From assembly GCF_963583255.1 (NCBI RefSeq), contig NC_084819.1, positions 19,672,960 to 19,736,959 on the forward strand: a stretch of 64,000 nucleotides of DNA, written 5' to 3'. Positions 11,038 to 22,934 of this stretch are shown one piece after another. The stretch is from Pyrus communis. Taxonomy: Eukaryota > Streptophyta > Magnoliopsida > Rosales > Rosaceae. How positions within the stretch are numbered: the first letter of the stretch is position 1; each line of letters opens with the position of its first letter. The position numbers and the translations under genes were made by a program. The notes under the pieces are model-generated. The model had not been told where the DNA came from, ran no database searches, and saw nothing but the letters and a program-made list of their open reading frames with translations.

Positions 11038-11754
11038 GGTTTGCAACCAAAGTACCAAAGCGATCAAAAGGAAATAACTAGCTAGAAAGTAACCAAATTT
11101 ATAAGAGGCATATACTGTGATACTGAGTTGTGTTGTGTGCACCAGATCAACGAATCTCACTGAGGAGTTAATTTAGTTCTAATTTTTATTGACAACCAAT
11201 TATATATTATGCGGTTAACAGTAATTTTTATTATCGATCAACCAATTTTTGTTGCTTTGCCTTTTTTTCACCTTCTTTTTTTGGGTTAATTTTGCAGCTA
11301 GTAGTAAAAGTAAAGTGTGGATAACAACAATTTTCGGGAATTGCAGATAGTATTTATTTAGCAAAATGTATATATATGAACAACTTTTGAAATTGTACGT
11401 ACAATTTCTTTATATTATAAATAAAACAAATTTATTAATTATTTTTACAATTTAATTATAAAAAAAATTGTAATTAACTTTTTTATAAATTATTGTTACA
11501 ATTTAATTTAAAAAAAATTTAATTGTTGTTTTAATTTAAAAAATGTTTTCACAACCCAAAAGAAAAAAAATATGTATATTAAACTTTACGCAACAAAACC
11601 TTTTGTCGTGTAACAGTAAATGCCACAACCATATTTGTCGCGTAACAGTAATACGCATACGACAAATTTGTGACAATTAAATAATGTTAAAATTACTCCA
11701 ATTTGTTGCATGAATGTTTACTAAACAAAACGTTTCGTCGCGCAATGCTTTACT
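11038..11754. other. AT-rich right end of unit U1
   Basis: No gene. AT-rich DNA (11380-11560) is followed by TCGTCGC-type words (TTTGTCGCGTAACAG, TTTCGTCGCGCAATGC) that lead into the next unit. Equivalents are 25180-25896, 41613-42230 and 54535-55792. Confidence 0.7.
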
Positions 11755-12260
11755 AACGCAGCATTTTCGTCCCCATTAGGACAATATGACAACATACTTT
11801 TGCCTCGTTGTATTTCACACGAAAAATTAAGCTCTTTGTTCTGTTACATTTATTGCGACGAATCATTTTTTTCAACGCACAATCATTTGTTGCGCGACAA
11901 ATTTCATTATTTTGTCTCACAATTTTTTTTTTTCATGACCTTTGTGCAACGAACTAGTTATTTCCTAAGGGCAAGGTTTTGTAGGGCAACCCCAATTTTC
12001 TGGTGGCGGGTGAGCTTGTAACATATATGGAACAATATCACACAGTTTTTGCGCATATATGGTTGCGTGCCTGAAATGACACTAAATATGGAACCATATT
12101 TCAGTTTTTTTATTTTGTTGCTTTGGTATATAAGAACTAATTAACTAAATTGAGTTCTAGAATTAAGATAATTCAAATTTCTTCGTTGATTGATGACAGT
12201 ATTGGATGACGGTGTTTGTTTCCATGAACAACAACATTTCAGACAAATGGATATAATCTG

Positions 12261-12266
12261 TATAAA
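12261..12266 (+). promoter_or_regulatory. Candidate TATA box, SOT copy 2
   Basis: TATAAA at the same place as in copy 1, about 120 bp before the start codon because the CT tract is longer here. Confidence 0.45.
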
Positions 12267-12299
12267 TGGTACTTGATTAATAGCTCATTCCTCATATCT

Positions 12300-12302
<3 letters not shown>

Positions 12303-12353
<51 letters not shown>
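12303..12353 (+). repeat. (CT)n microsatellite in SOT copy 2 leader
   Basis: About 25 repeats, roughly twice the copy 1 allele. Confidence 0.9.
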
Positions 12354-12360
<7 letters not shown>

Positions 12361-12385
12361 ATTTAATTTATCTAGCTCTATAGAT

Positions 12386-15042
12386 ATGGAGATGGCTGAC
12401 CAGAGAGCAGAAAATAATGTCGTCTCCGGCCAACCCCAGAATAGTATTGCAGACTTTGATCCCCCAAAGAAACCCAAGACAAAGAAGTTTGCTGTTGCCT
12501 GTGCCGTTTTGGCTTCAATGACGTCTATCTTACTGGGTTATGGTAATTGTTCCTTAAAACTCATGGATATTGTTAGTGGTTGTGGTTCTCTAATGATACA
12601 CTCATTCTCCAGTCTTGTTCTTATTTGATTAAAAATATTATCTTACTATTGCAATGTGCCATTCTCCGTTCCTACTCTTTTTGTTTTGGAAGAAACTTCT
12701 CCACCTACGACGCATGCTTATTTCAAATTTATTTACAGATATTGGTGTAATGAGTGGAGCGTCTCTCTTCATCAAAGAAAACCTCAATATCAGCGATGTT
12801 CAAGTTGAAGTTCTTAACGGTACCTTGAATATATACTCTCTCATTGGCTCCGCCTTGGCCGGTAAAACCTCTGACTGGATTGGACGCCGGTACACCATAG
12901 TACTTGCCGGAACAATCTTCTTTATTGGAGCTCTCCTCATGGGTTTTGCCCCGAACTACGCCTTCCTCATGTTTGGTAGATTCATTGCCGGAGTTGGAGT
13001 TGGCTATGCTCTTATGATAGCTCCTGTCTACACCGCCGAGATCTCTCCGGCCTCGTTTCGTGGCTTCCTCACATCTTTCCCTGAGGTTTTTTTCAGTACC
13101 ACGTTATATTATCATATAATATACTAACTATTTTTGTTATTAGCCAGGGTGATATGTTTACGTAAATATAAGCCTCTAAGTATTTGAAAAAAGTTATGCT
13201 TGCGAGACCATATAGTTATATCACATTTCTATATCATCTCATGTAACACGTGGTGCATACAATGAACATTCAATAAGATAAATTCATTAATTGATGTGGC
13301 ATTTAAACCATCACTTGCCATGTCCGAAGGTATAAAAATATGGTAAAAAAATGTGATATTCTAACAATTTCCTCGTAAAAAGTAGGGGATTCCTATTCAC
13401 ACACCCCTTTTTACCTCCCACACACACTTGTTAATTTTTGTCCACTGGTCTTCTTCAATTCATTCGATCCGATGGCCAAAAATTGAAAGATTGTGTGAGA
13501 TGGTAAAAAAGAGCGTGTGAATAGCACCACCCAAAAAATAATGCTAAGGACACCAGATATTTATAGCACATTAGTGTATCATCTCATGTGGCAAGTGATG
13601 TATGCAACCAACGTTCAATGAGATAAATTCATTAATTAATGTGACATGTACACATCACTTGCCACATTAGATAGTGCACAAATGCCATATAAAAATGTGC
13701 TCACCCTAGAATTTTCCTAAAATATCTACTGGGTGGCGCTATCCACACCATGTTTTACTTTCCATACACCTTCTGAATTTCCGACCATAAGATCAAATGA
13801 ACTAAAGAATATCAAAAGATGGAAATTAACAAGAGATGTGTGAAAAATACTAATGGATGTGTCGATAGAACCACCCTATTTATTGTTTCGTAAACCTCTC
13901 AAATGCATGCACGTGGAGTTTATATTAATAGAATTGATCATTTTGAAAATATGTAGGTGTTTGTTAACGTTGGTATATTACTGGGGTACGTATCCAACTT
14001 TGCCTTAGCCAAGCTCCCAATCCACTTGAACTGGAGGATCATGCTCGGCATCGGCGCAATTCCCTCAGTTTTTCTAGCCCTCGGCGTTTTAGCCATGCCC
14101 GAGTCACCACGCTGGCTCGTCATGCAAGGGAGACTCGGAGACGCCAAGCGAGTACTAAATAGAACATCATCTTCTGAAGAGGAATCGCAGCTCAGACTAG
14201 ACGAGATTAAAGAAGCTGCAGGAATCCCCAAAGACTCAAAGGATGAGGTCGTTCAGGTTTCTAAACGCAGCCAAGGTGAAGGTATATGGAAGGAATTGCT
14301 CATTCGCCCTACGCCGGCCGTTCGCCACATTTTAATAGCAGCCCTTGGTATCCACTTCTTTCAACAAGTGTCGGGTACAGACTCTGTGGTTTTGTACAGC
14401 CCCAGGATCTTCGAGAAAGCGGGAATCACTTCTTACAATGACAAGCTACTTGCAACCGTGGCTGTTGGATTTGTCAAGACCATTGCAATCTTGGTGGCAA
14501 CATTTCAAGTTGATCGGTTCGGACGTCGTGCTTTGCTTTTAAGCAGCGTGGGTGGAATGGTAGTTTCTTTTACGCTACTCGGTGTGGGTCTTACGGTCGT
14601 TGATCAATCCCACAGCAAGGTCCCATGGGCCGTCGGGTTGTGCATCGCCATGGTACTATTCATAGTCGCTTTTTTCTCCATCGGGTTGGGACCCATCACG
14701 TGGGTCTACAGTTCTGAGATCTTTCCGTTGCAGTTGCGAGCACAAGGGTGCAGTATGGGGGTGGCCGTAAACAGGTTGACGAGCGGGGTCATCTCCATGA
14801 CTTTTATTTCATTGTATAAGGCCATCACGATTGGTGGGGCCTTCTTTCTTTACGCGGGAATTGCTGCGCTTAGTTGGGTCTTCTTTTATACGTTGTATCC
14901 AGAAACGCAAGGTCGATCCCTTGAAGATATGGAGGTCTTGTTTGGTAAATACCACAAGTGGAGAGAAGCCAATGCCATGCTTAACAAGACTAAGCAAGCT
15001 GATCATGGTTTTGGTGACGTCAACAAGGCTCAAATCCATTAG
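12386..15042 (+). CDS. SOT: Sorbitol/polyol transporter, copy 2
   Basis: Exons 12386-12542, 12739-13085 and 13957-15042 splice to 529 residues with all family motifs in the positions given for copy 1. By eye, the coding sequence differs from copy 1 at eight sites (two in exon 1, none in exon 2, six in exon 3), all silent, so the two genes encode the same protein. That is what selection for function, or recent gene conversion, would leave. The ACP remnant and copia element lie downstream; because of the U2 deletion only about 0.9 kb separates this gene from the ACP remnant. Confidence 0.9.
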
Positions 15043-15282
15043 GAATAGAAGGGCAATCAATCAATGTTTAATGCACTTTATGACGATGATCAATTCCTTT
15101 GTCTCATATATTTCAGTTATATGCAACTGTACTTACATTTATAAGAATAATTTTCATTAAAACCCAAAAGTTGTTTGGTACGTAGTGAAGTTGAAAATTT
15201 TGAAAACTTTTGGTTTTCATCTTTAGTGAAACATAGATCTCAAGCAATCGCTCCAGCCATTATATTAAATTCTGAACTTTTA

Positions 15283-15459
15283 AGAAGAATAATGCCAAGG
15301 AACCAAATTTTCAAACCAAATTTTGTAAGCCAAATGATACGATTGTTTATGGTTGGATTATTACTTAAGTGTTGATTAACATGCTTAACTCTTATTGATG
15401 ATACATCATTTGGTTTGCAAAATTTGGTTTAAAAGTTTGCTACCTAGCATTATCCTTCT
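15283..15459. mobile_element. MITE 3' of SOT copy 2
   Basis: Same element and position as 3511-3688. Its right end was partly copied into the adjacent deletion junction at 15466-15503. Confidence 0.68.
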
Positions 15460-16371
15460 AAAAAAATTTGGTTTAAATGATACATCATTTGGTTTGCAAA
15501 ATTCAGCCTTCCTCCTTCCATTACTATCAAATCCATCCTCTAATACTCCCATCATCTCAATCTTCATCATCTATCCCTAAATTGATCTATCCTACTGTAT
15601 TCGGTATGCGTTTTTGTTTTGTATTTGAAAATTTCATTGTGAATTTGTACTAACGCCATTAAATTTGTTTTCTATAGAGCTGTTGTATACGATTATCGAT
15701 TGGTGAAGAACGAAATTGGAGGTATGTTCTTTGGTTTTTCAAAAATTTAAATTATTTAATTTATTTTTAAATTATGGTGTGTTAAATTGTTTGTATATAA
15801 ACTATTGTGTACGTTACAAACAAAATTGTTTTGTGTTGTACAAAGTTAATGGAAAAGCCTGCCATTGTTTGAGTGTTTCTCGAGTTTACCCGAATTAAGT
15901 CAAATGTAGTAAAAATTAAAAATTTGAGAGTTATCTGGTAGTTGTGAGCTGTAGTAATGTTAATTGTCCTTCGTCAGGCAAAGCCGGATACGGTGGAAAA
16001 GGTGTCTAAGATAGTAAAGAAGCAATTTGCATTGCCAGATGACTCTGCAGTTACCGGCGAGTCAAAGTTTTCCGAACTTGTTGCGGATTAATAGATACGG
16101 TACATTCAACATTCATTAACATGCTACTCCGGTTTCTTTATATTTTTTCCATCCGTATTCGCAGGGAGTTCTTCTAACCAGAAAAATATACTACATTTCA
16201 CAATCGTCACGACTAATGCAGTACTAGTGAAGAATAAGGAGACATATTGGTTATTTTGTGTGTAATCTTTCAAAATTCTCTTTACTTTTAACAGTGTTCG
16301 TTGCAGTTAAAAATCTTCAGACGTAGAAATCATTTTGGTTTCTCTACCGTAGTTACAGTTTCGGTATTTAA

Positions 16372-16376
16372 ACTTC
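16372..16376 (+). repeat. Target-site duplication, left (ACTTC)
   Basis: ACTTC here and at 21611-21615 flank the copia element. Removing the element and one copy restores the sequence of the empty site in U1 near 8690. Confidence 0.9.
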
Positions 16377-16784
16377 TATTGGATGGTTGTTTATTTGAAG
16401 TAGGGTTGGAAGTAGGGTTCCTAAGAGTTGGAAGCATCATGGAGTATCATGGAAGAATAGAATAATGGAAAGCTAGCTAATGCATGGATTCAAACTTTTG
16501 GCTAAAACTTAAGTGATGCTTTAGTGCATCTTAGTTTAATATCTACTTTAGGCATAATGCAAGCCTTGATGATGTTTAGTTAGGTAGAGTGGAGACCTCA
16601 TCATCATTGTAAGGATTAATTAGTGGTTTAAGTTAGGTGGAGGTGTCATGGAGGGGTCTTAACTCTCCATTGTTTCCGTAGCTTTCCTCTTAGTTTTCTA
16701 TAGGTTCCTCTATATATGTTTTGTTGTTCTTGTAACTAAAAATGATGAATGAATGAGATACAATTCATTCCTTGAAAATCAATA
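16377..16784 (+). repeat. 5' LTR of copia element
   Basis: 408 bp, starting TATTGGATGG and ending AAAATCAATA. Differences from the 3' LTR: T versus C near 16503 (CTTTTGG/CTTTCGG) and C versus A near 16693 (CCTCTTAG/CCTATTAG). Confidence 0.95.
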
Positions 16785-16799
16785 TGGTATCAGAGCAGG
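16785..16799 (+). other. Primer binding site of copia element
   Basis: TGGTATCAGAGCAGG directly after the 5' LTR is complementary to the 3' end of initiator methionine tRNA, the usual copia primer. Confidence 0.9.
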
Positions 16800-16845
16800 A
16801 AAAATAACCTGCTTCTGCTTCATCCGAACGTGATCAATCCTCAAG

Positions 16846-19800
16846 ATGGTTGAAGAAAATCCTCTTAGGTCAGATGCTGAAAGTTCACCGGTTCTTTCTT
16901 CCGGAAATATGTCTGAGGTGGATGTCAATCCAAATCAAAGGTTAAGCTCAGTCTTGTTAAATGAGTTTAATTACTTACCTTGGTCGAGAGCAGTGAGCCT
17001 TGCTCTAGGTGGAAGGTCCAAGCTAGGGTTCATAAATGGAAGCATCGAAGTTCCTGATGCTTCCTCACCAACATATGAAAACTGGCTTTGCAAGGATCAG
17101 CTAGTTATGTCATGGCTCCTAAATTCCATGGAGCGTAAACTAGCTGAAATATTCAGTTATTCTGAATCATCATTCGAGCTATGAGAGACAGTCAAGGAGA
17201 TGTATGGCAGTCAAAACAATGCTGCACGTGTGTTTCAACTAAAGAAGGACATTTCCAACCTGCAACAAGAAGGAAAGCCATTTGTTCAACTTCTTGGCAG
17301 CATGAAGAGCATGTGGAATGAGTTGAAAATGTATCGGCCTCATACAACTGAAGCGTCCGTGCTACTGAAAAGGGCAGAAGAAGACAAGATATTCCAACTC
17401 TTGTCAAGCCTTGATTCAGGATACGAAGACCTACGAAGCCACATACTCATGAACCCCGAACTACCTTCCTTCACCAGTGTATGTGCAACAATCCAACGTG
17501 AAGAAGTACGAAGGAAAGTCATGAACATTGGCACAAAGACCAATGTAACTGAAGCAAGGTCTTACCTAACCAACGAAAGAAAATACAAAGTGAAGAATCC
17601 ACACTTGAAGTGCCAACATTGAAACTATACTGGCCATGTTAAGGAGACATGCTGGATTTTACATCCAGAATTAAAGCCAGAGTTCATGAAGGATAACAAG
17701 GGCTCACAAAGACTGAACCGTGCACCACACAGAGCCAACAATGCATCTACCTCAACCTCACATGGGTCTGACGCACTCAAGAGCTTCACAGCAAATCCGG
17801 CTGCACTCATAAATGAGTTTGCAGCATATCTTCAAAGCAAGAAAGAAGAGGTTAAGAGTGATCAAACGGTCGTTTTTGAAGATGGAAACTCAACAGCTTT
17901 GCTAGGCAAGTTCGCTGGTTTTCTGACAGACACACAACACATGTCCCAAGATGACATGCAAGGTATCATGACTGCTTTCAAAACTGCTCTTAATGTAAAT
18001 ATGATGCATGATTTTTGGATTGTTGATTCGGGTGCCACAGATCATATGACCAATCATGTTTCTAAGTTTCAAAAGTTTGAAAAATTTTCGCAACCTTCTC
18101 AAGTCTCAACTGCCAATGGTGAGAGTTCCAAGGTTTTAGGCAAGGGAAATATCCACTTAATGTCGGACAAAATTGAGTCAGTAGCCTTATATGTTCCTTC
18201 TTTTCCATTTCAACTTCTATCTGTGGGAAAAATCACCAATACCTTGAATTGTTTAGCCATCTTCTCTCCTCACAATGTCATTTTTCAGGATTGTCTCACC
18301 AAGAAGACGATTGGTGAAGGGTTTTATCTAGATGGTCTCTATTACATATCAAAAAGCAGTCCCAGGGGATTTCAAGCCAAGTCCAATCCATCCCAAGATA
18401 GTCAATTGTGGCATCAACGTCTAGCTCATCCTTCTCAACCTGTTTTGTCATCTTTGTTTCCAAATTTAGGGAATGATTTAATTTCGTGTGAAACCTGTCA
18501 TTTGTCTAAGGACACTAGATTGCCTTTTAACCCATCCTTATCTAGGACTAGTAAAGTTTTCGAACTAGTTCACTCAGATGTATGGGGACCAACGTTTGAA
18601 TCTTTTGATGGTTATAAGTATTATGTGATCTTTGTTGATGATTTCTCTAAAGCCACTTGGTTGTACCTTTTAAAGTCTAAGAGTAAAGTGATGGAAGTAT
18701 TTAAGGATTTTCACAACCTTGTTAAGAACCATTTTTCTTCTCAAATTCAAACTTTAAGATCTGACAATGGCACCGAATACACGTCCCATCTCATGTCACA
18801 ATATTTGAGCAATCATGGTATCATGCATCAAACAAGCTGTGTTGGCACACCTCAACAAAATGGTGTAGCCGAAAGGAAAAATCGTGACATACTGGAAAAA
18901 ACAAGAGCATTAATGTTACACATGAATGTACCAACAAGATTTTGGTCCCAAGGAGCCATGGCGGCTGTGTACATCATCAATAGACTTCCTAGCCGAGTCT
19001 TGGGGTTTAAATCTCCCCTTGAAGTCATGAAAGGAAGAAAAATCGACCTCTCACATCTTAGAACCTTTGGTTGTGTCTGTTTTGTTCATGTTCAGTCACA
19101 CCATCGAGATAAATTGGACCCTAGAGCTCTCAAATGCATTTTTCTTGGTTATTCATCAACACAAAAAGGATATAAGTGCTATGATCCCCAACTGAGAAAA
19201 ATCATTGTATCCAAAGATGTTCGATTCCATGAAGCTAACCCTTTTTTCAGCAAGTCACTTGAAGCCACAGGTCAGGGGGAGTGTATCTTTGATCTGCTTC
19301 ATCTACCAAGAATCAGCACTCCAGATGTTTTAAATGAAAGAGGTTCTAACCATGACAACAATGATGAATCTCCTACACCACTCACTGAAGTCAACAATGA
19401 AGGCACTCATCCTGATGGTTCTATGGATGATGATAACAGCGGCAACCAAGAAAATCTTCAAAGTGTGGCTGATAATTTGAACGAGGATGAGACAACTCTC
19501 CCAGTACCTCGATGCAACCCTCGGCGTGATAGACAACCTCCCACAAGACTTCAAGATTTTGTCACATATAAACCGAGGTATCCAATCTCCAATTGCGTGT
19601 CGTATCAAAAGGTGACTCCATCTATTGCTGCTTTTCTTAATACCATTTCAAGTCACAGTGAGCCTCAAAACTTTCATGAGGCTAATAACCAAGTTGTGTG
19701 GAAAGAAGCAATGCGAGATGAACTCAAAGCACTGGACCAACATAACACCTGGAGCATCACCAAACTTCCAAAAGGAAAAAGGGCAGTGGGCTGCAAATGG

Positions 19801-21195
19801 ATCTATAAGATCAAGTTTAATGCTGATGGTTCAATTGAAAGACATAAAGCCAGGCTGGTGGCTCGAGGATTCACTCAAACATTTGAGGTAGATTACAAAG
19901 AAACATTTGCTCCTGTTGCAAAAATGAACTCAGTTAAGGTCCTATTGTCTGTTGCCATCAATAAGGGTTGGTCCATGTACCAAATGGACATAAAGAACGC
20001 CTTTCTACATGGTGATCTTGAAGAAGAGGTCTATATGAGATTGCCACCAGGACACCCTCAAAGCCAGGAGCCTGATTTGGTGTGTAAGTTGCATAAGTCG
20101 ATTTATGGATTGAAGCAATCGCCTCGTGCTTGGTATGCAAAACTAAGTTCAGTTCTTCATAGTGTTGGTTTCAAAAGGAGTAATGCAAATTCATCATTAT
20201 TTGTTCGCACGGGAGCTGCGAGCAAATTAGTTGTGTTGATATACGTGGATGACTTAATAATTACAGGTGATAATGCTGCAGAGATCTCCACACTCAAAAA
20301 GTCACTTCAACAAAGATTTGCAATTAAAGATCTTGGGGTGCTGAAGTATTTTCTTGGAATCGAAATGGCATCTTCTCACAAGGGACTATTTCTTAATCAA
20401 CGAAAATACGTCATGGACCTACTCAAGGATGCTAATATGAGCGATGCTAAGCCTGCACTTACTCCTTTCGATAGCAAGCTCAAACTTGACTTGGGAGGCA
20501 CACCACTCTCGGATATCAGCTCCTATCAGAGGCTTGTCGGTAAGCTGATTTACCTAACGATCACCAGACCTGACATCTCATATTCAGTGAGTATAGCCAG
20601 TCAATTCATGCATTCCCCCACCATCGAGCATTTGAACCTTGTAAAAAGGATCTTACGTTACTTAAAAGGGTCCGTTGGTCGTGGCATCCTCATGACGAAG
20701 AATGACAACACTCAAATCATGGGGTACTGCGATGCAGATTAGGCAGGAAATGCCATCGATCGCAAGTCCACCACTGGTTACTGTACCTTTGTCGGTGGAA
20801 ATTTGGTCACATGGAAGAGCAAAAAACAAACTGTCATTGCAAGATCAAGTGCCGAAGCTGAATATCGTGCAATGGCCTCAACCGCGTGTGAGCTGATATG
20901 GCTAAAAGGACTTCTATGTGACTTAGGTGTGTTCACGACTCAACCAATGACCTTATTTTGTGACAACCAGGCTGCTATGCACATAGCATCAAATCCATTC
21001 TTTCACGAGAGAACGAAGCACATTGAAGTCGACTGTCACTATGTTCGTGAACAAGTACAGTCGCAGGTGATTCAGACACATTATGTAAAAAGCTCCGATC
21101 AGCTGGCCGATATATTCACCAAACCTCTGGCCTCTCATCAGTTTCAAAGACTCCTCTCCAAGCTTGGATCCATCAACCTTTTGGATCCAGCTTGA
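16846..21195 (+). pseudogene. Copia gag-pol polyprotein with three in-frame stops
   Basis: One frame of about 1449 codons runs from ATG 16846 to the stop at 21193-21195, interrupted at 17182-17184, 17620-17622 (inside the zinc-knuckle region) and 20740-20742 (inside RNase H). No frameshift is seen. Domains in order: gag (16846-17700), protease with DSGATDH (18025 on), pre-integrase LWHQRLAHP (about 18400), integrase with HSDVWGP (18571), RSDNGTEY (18757) and TPQQNGVAERKN (about 18847), reverse transcriptase with NAFLHGDL (19996) and YVDDLI (20242), and RNase H with [11 protein letters not shown] (20842). The middle frame of 1018 codons holds protease, integrase and RT uninterrupted. Confidence 0.93.
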
Positions 21196-21202
21196 GGGGG
21201 AG
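21194..21202 (+). other. Polypurine tract of copia element
   Basis: GAGGGGGAG immediately before the 3' LTR; it primes plus-strand DNA synthesis in LTR elements. Confidence 0.85.
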
Positions 21203-21610
21203 TATTGGATGGTTGTTTATTTGAAGTAGGGTTGGAAGTAGGGTTCCTAAGAGTTGGAAGCATCATGGAGTATCATGGAAGAATAGAATAATGGAAAGCT
21301 AGCTAATGCATGGATTCAAACTTTCGGCTAAAACTTAAGTGATGCTTTAGTGCATCTTAGTTTAATATCTACTTTAGGCATAATGCAAGCCTTGATGATG
21401 TTTAGTTAGGTAGAGTGGAGACCTCATCATCATTGTAAGGATTAATTAGTGGTTTAAGTTAGGTGGAGGTGTCATGGAGGGGTCTTAACTCTCCATTGTT
21501 TCCGTAGCTTTCCTATTAGTTTTCTATAGGTTCCTCTATATATGTTTTGTTGTTCTTGTAACTAAAAATGATGAATGAATGAGATACAATTCATTCCTTG
21601 AAAATCAATA
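21203..21610 (+). repeat. 3' LTR of copia element
   Basis: 408 bp, 406 identical to the 5' LTR, followed by the right target duplication ACTTC at 21611-21615. Confidence 0.95.
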
Positions 21611-22417
21611 ACTTCATTGTTATTTGTTGTAGTTTGAATGTGTTCTAATGTGAAGCTGCACTCCAGGTTGAGATTGTGATGGGACTTGAGGAGGAATTCG
21701 GCATCAGTGTGGAAGAGGAAAGCGCTCAGACCATTGCAACTTTGCAGGATGCCGCATATGTTATTGAGAAGCTCATTGAGAAAAATAAGGCGTAGAAGCG
21801 ATGGAAACGAGTCGAGAAGCATTTTCATTTCCTAGCCTGCTTTAGAGATAAGTACTTGGTAGACTGGTTATGTACTGGGTTGATTTGTGTTAAATCCGAA
21901 CCTCGTAGTTGCGTGGTTTTACTATAAATTTAGGAATTTTCGAGTTTCTGTTGAGTTTTCGATACTCTCGTTTCTTTTCACTGGTGGAGTTCTGATCAAA
22001 TGGAGAATAACCGTACAATGTTCGCCAGACCATGCTGTTGCGTAACGATTATGGATGGTTTGGAAGACTTCCGAGCAGCTTATTTTTTGAAATTTTAGAA
22101 ACTTGTGCAAGACCATACTGTTGCAAATCTGAAACAAGTGAACTTAAAAGCTTTTTATTATCGTTGAACGAGTATTTTGAGAATTGTTATGTGTAGTGAA
22201 TACACACAAATCCTATTGCCCGTGTCATCGGTAGCAACAGAAATTTTGGGTTATAAAGTTAAATCAAATCAAATTAACAAAAATTCATTGAGAATTAAAA
22301 TTTAGGCAAAACAAAAACCCAAAATTGAGCACATTACACTATCACAAACAAAAAATTGATATAGCAAACAAAAAGTCAATACCTTTGAGAATTTGGGGTT
22401 TGACTCGGAGAGCACGG

Positions 22418-22424
<7 letters not shown>

Positions 22425-22479
<55 letters not shown>
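22425..22479 (+). repeat. (GA)n microsatellite (U2)
   Basis: About 27 repeats, similar in length to the U1 allele. Confidence 0.9.
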
Positions 22480-22481
<2 letters not shown>

Positions 22482-22934
22482 CTCAGTCTTAGGGCAATTT
22501 CCGTCTGAAATGCTGAAATTCTCATCATCTGGTAGCGGACAGAAGCGAGGACTTGTGTGGGTGGGAAAGGCGGTGGGGGAGGCGGAGAGATTTCGGCGAA
22601 ATACAAGCAGAGGCCGGACATACGTTAAGACACCGCCATTGTTAGTGGTCGGAGTTGTGAGTGAGAGAAGTCAAGTCTTTTTTGCAGTTGGGGTTTCCCT
22701 CGGTTTTTTAACAGGCGCACAAGTTTAAATATAATCAAATTTTGTGACCCAATTGAGAATATAATTTTGATATGACAAAACGATTTTGGGGAAATTTTGC
22801 GAATAGAAAGAATATAAAAAGTCGCTTTTGCCCCCTAAGGCAAGGGTAACCCTTTTCTCAAAATATCAAGTATGCCCTTATGGTTGCTTCCCTGATGCGC
22901 TGGCAGACAATTTCTCTCCGACTTTAATTTTAGC
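22480..22934. other. Non-coding spacer (U2)
   Basis: Equivalent of U1 9572-10033; no gene seen. Confidence 0.6.

Larger units (their letters stand above)
1..11754 (+). repeat. Tandem unit U1 (most complete reference unit)
   Basis: The sequence at position 1 (AACGCAGCATTTTCGTCC) recurs at 11755, 25897, 42231, 52542 and 55793, each time followed by the same promoter-like DNA, which defines the repeat period. U1 holds SOT copy 1, a MITE, an LTR-like fragment, a second MITE, an exon-like ORF, two ACP exons, a (GA)n tract and a SINE. Relative to U3 it lacks about 126 bp near 4345 and about 300 bp near 10487, the latter between two ATATACA words. The true left edge of the array is outside the window. 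Confidence 0.93.
16377..21610 (+). mobile_element. Full-length Ty1-copia LTR retrotransposon
   Basis: A 5234-bp element with 408-bp LTRs, initiator-tRNA primer site, polypurine tract and 5-bp target duplication. Its gag-protease-integrase-RT-RNaseH order identifies the Copia superfamily. The LTR ends are TATTG...CAATA rather than TG...CA. The LTRs differ at only two positions, so insertion is recent relative to the unit duplications. The coding frame carries three stop codons, so the copy is not autonomous. Confidence 0.95.
15978..21795 (+). pseudogene. ACP remnant, broken and interrupted by copia element (U2)
   Basis: The first exon (15978-16099) is one base short: the segment coding for the DSL motif reads GATTAATAGAT instead of GATTCTCTAGAT, giving an immediate stop and removing the phosphopantetheine serine. 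The intron holds a 5.2-kb copia element (16377-21610). The last exon is at 21667-21795 and retains [17 protein letters not shown] but has AYVIEKL where U3 and U4 have ADVIEKL. The product cannot be a working ACP. The lesion is shared with U4. Confidence 0.85.
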
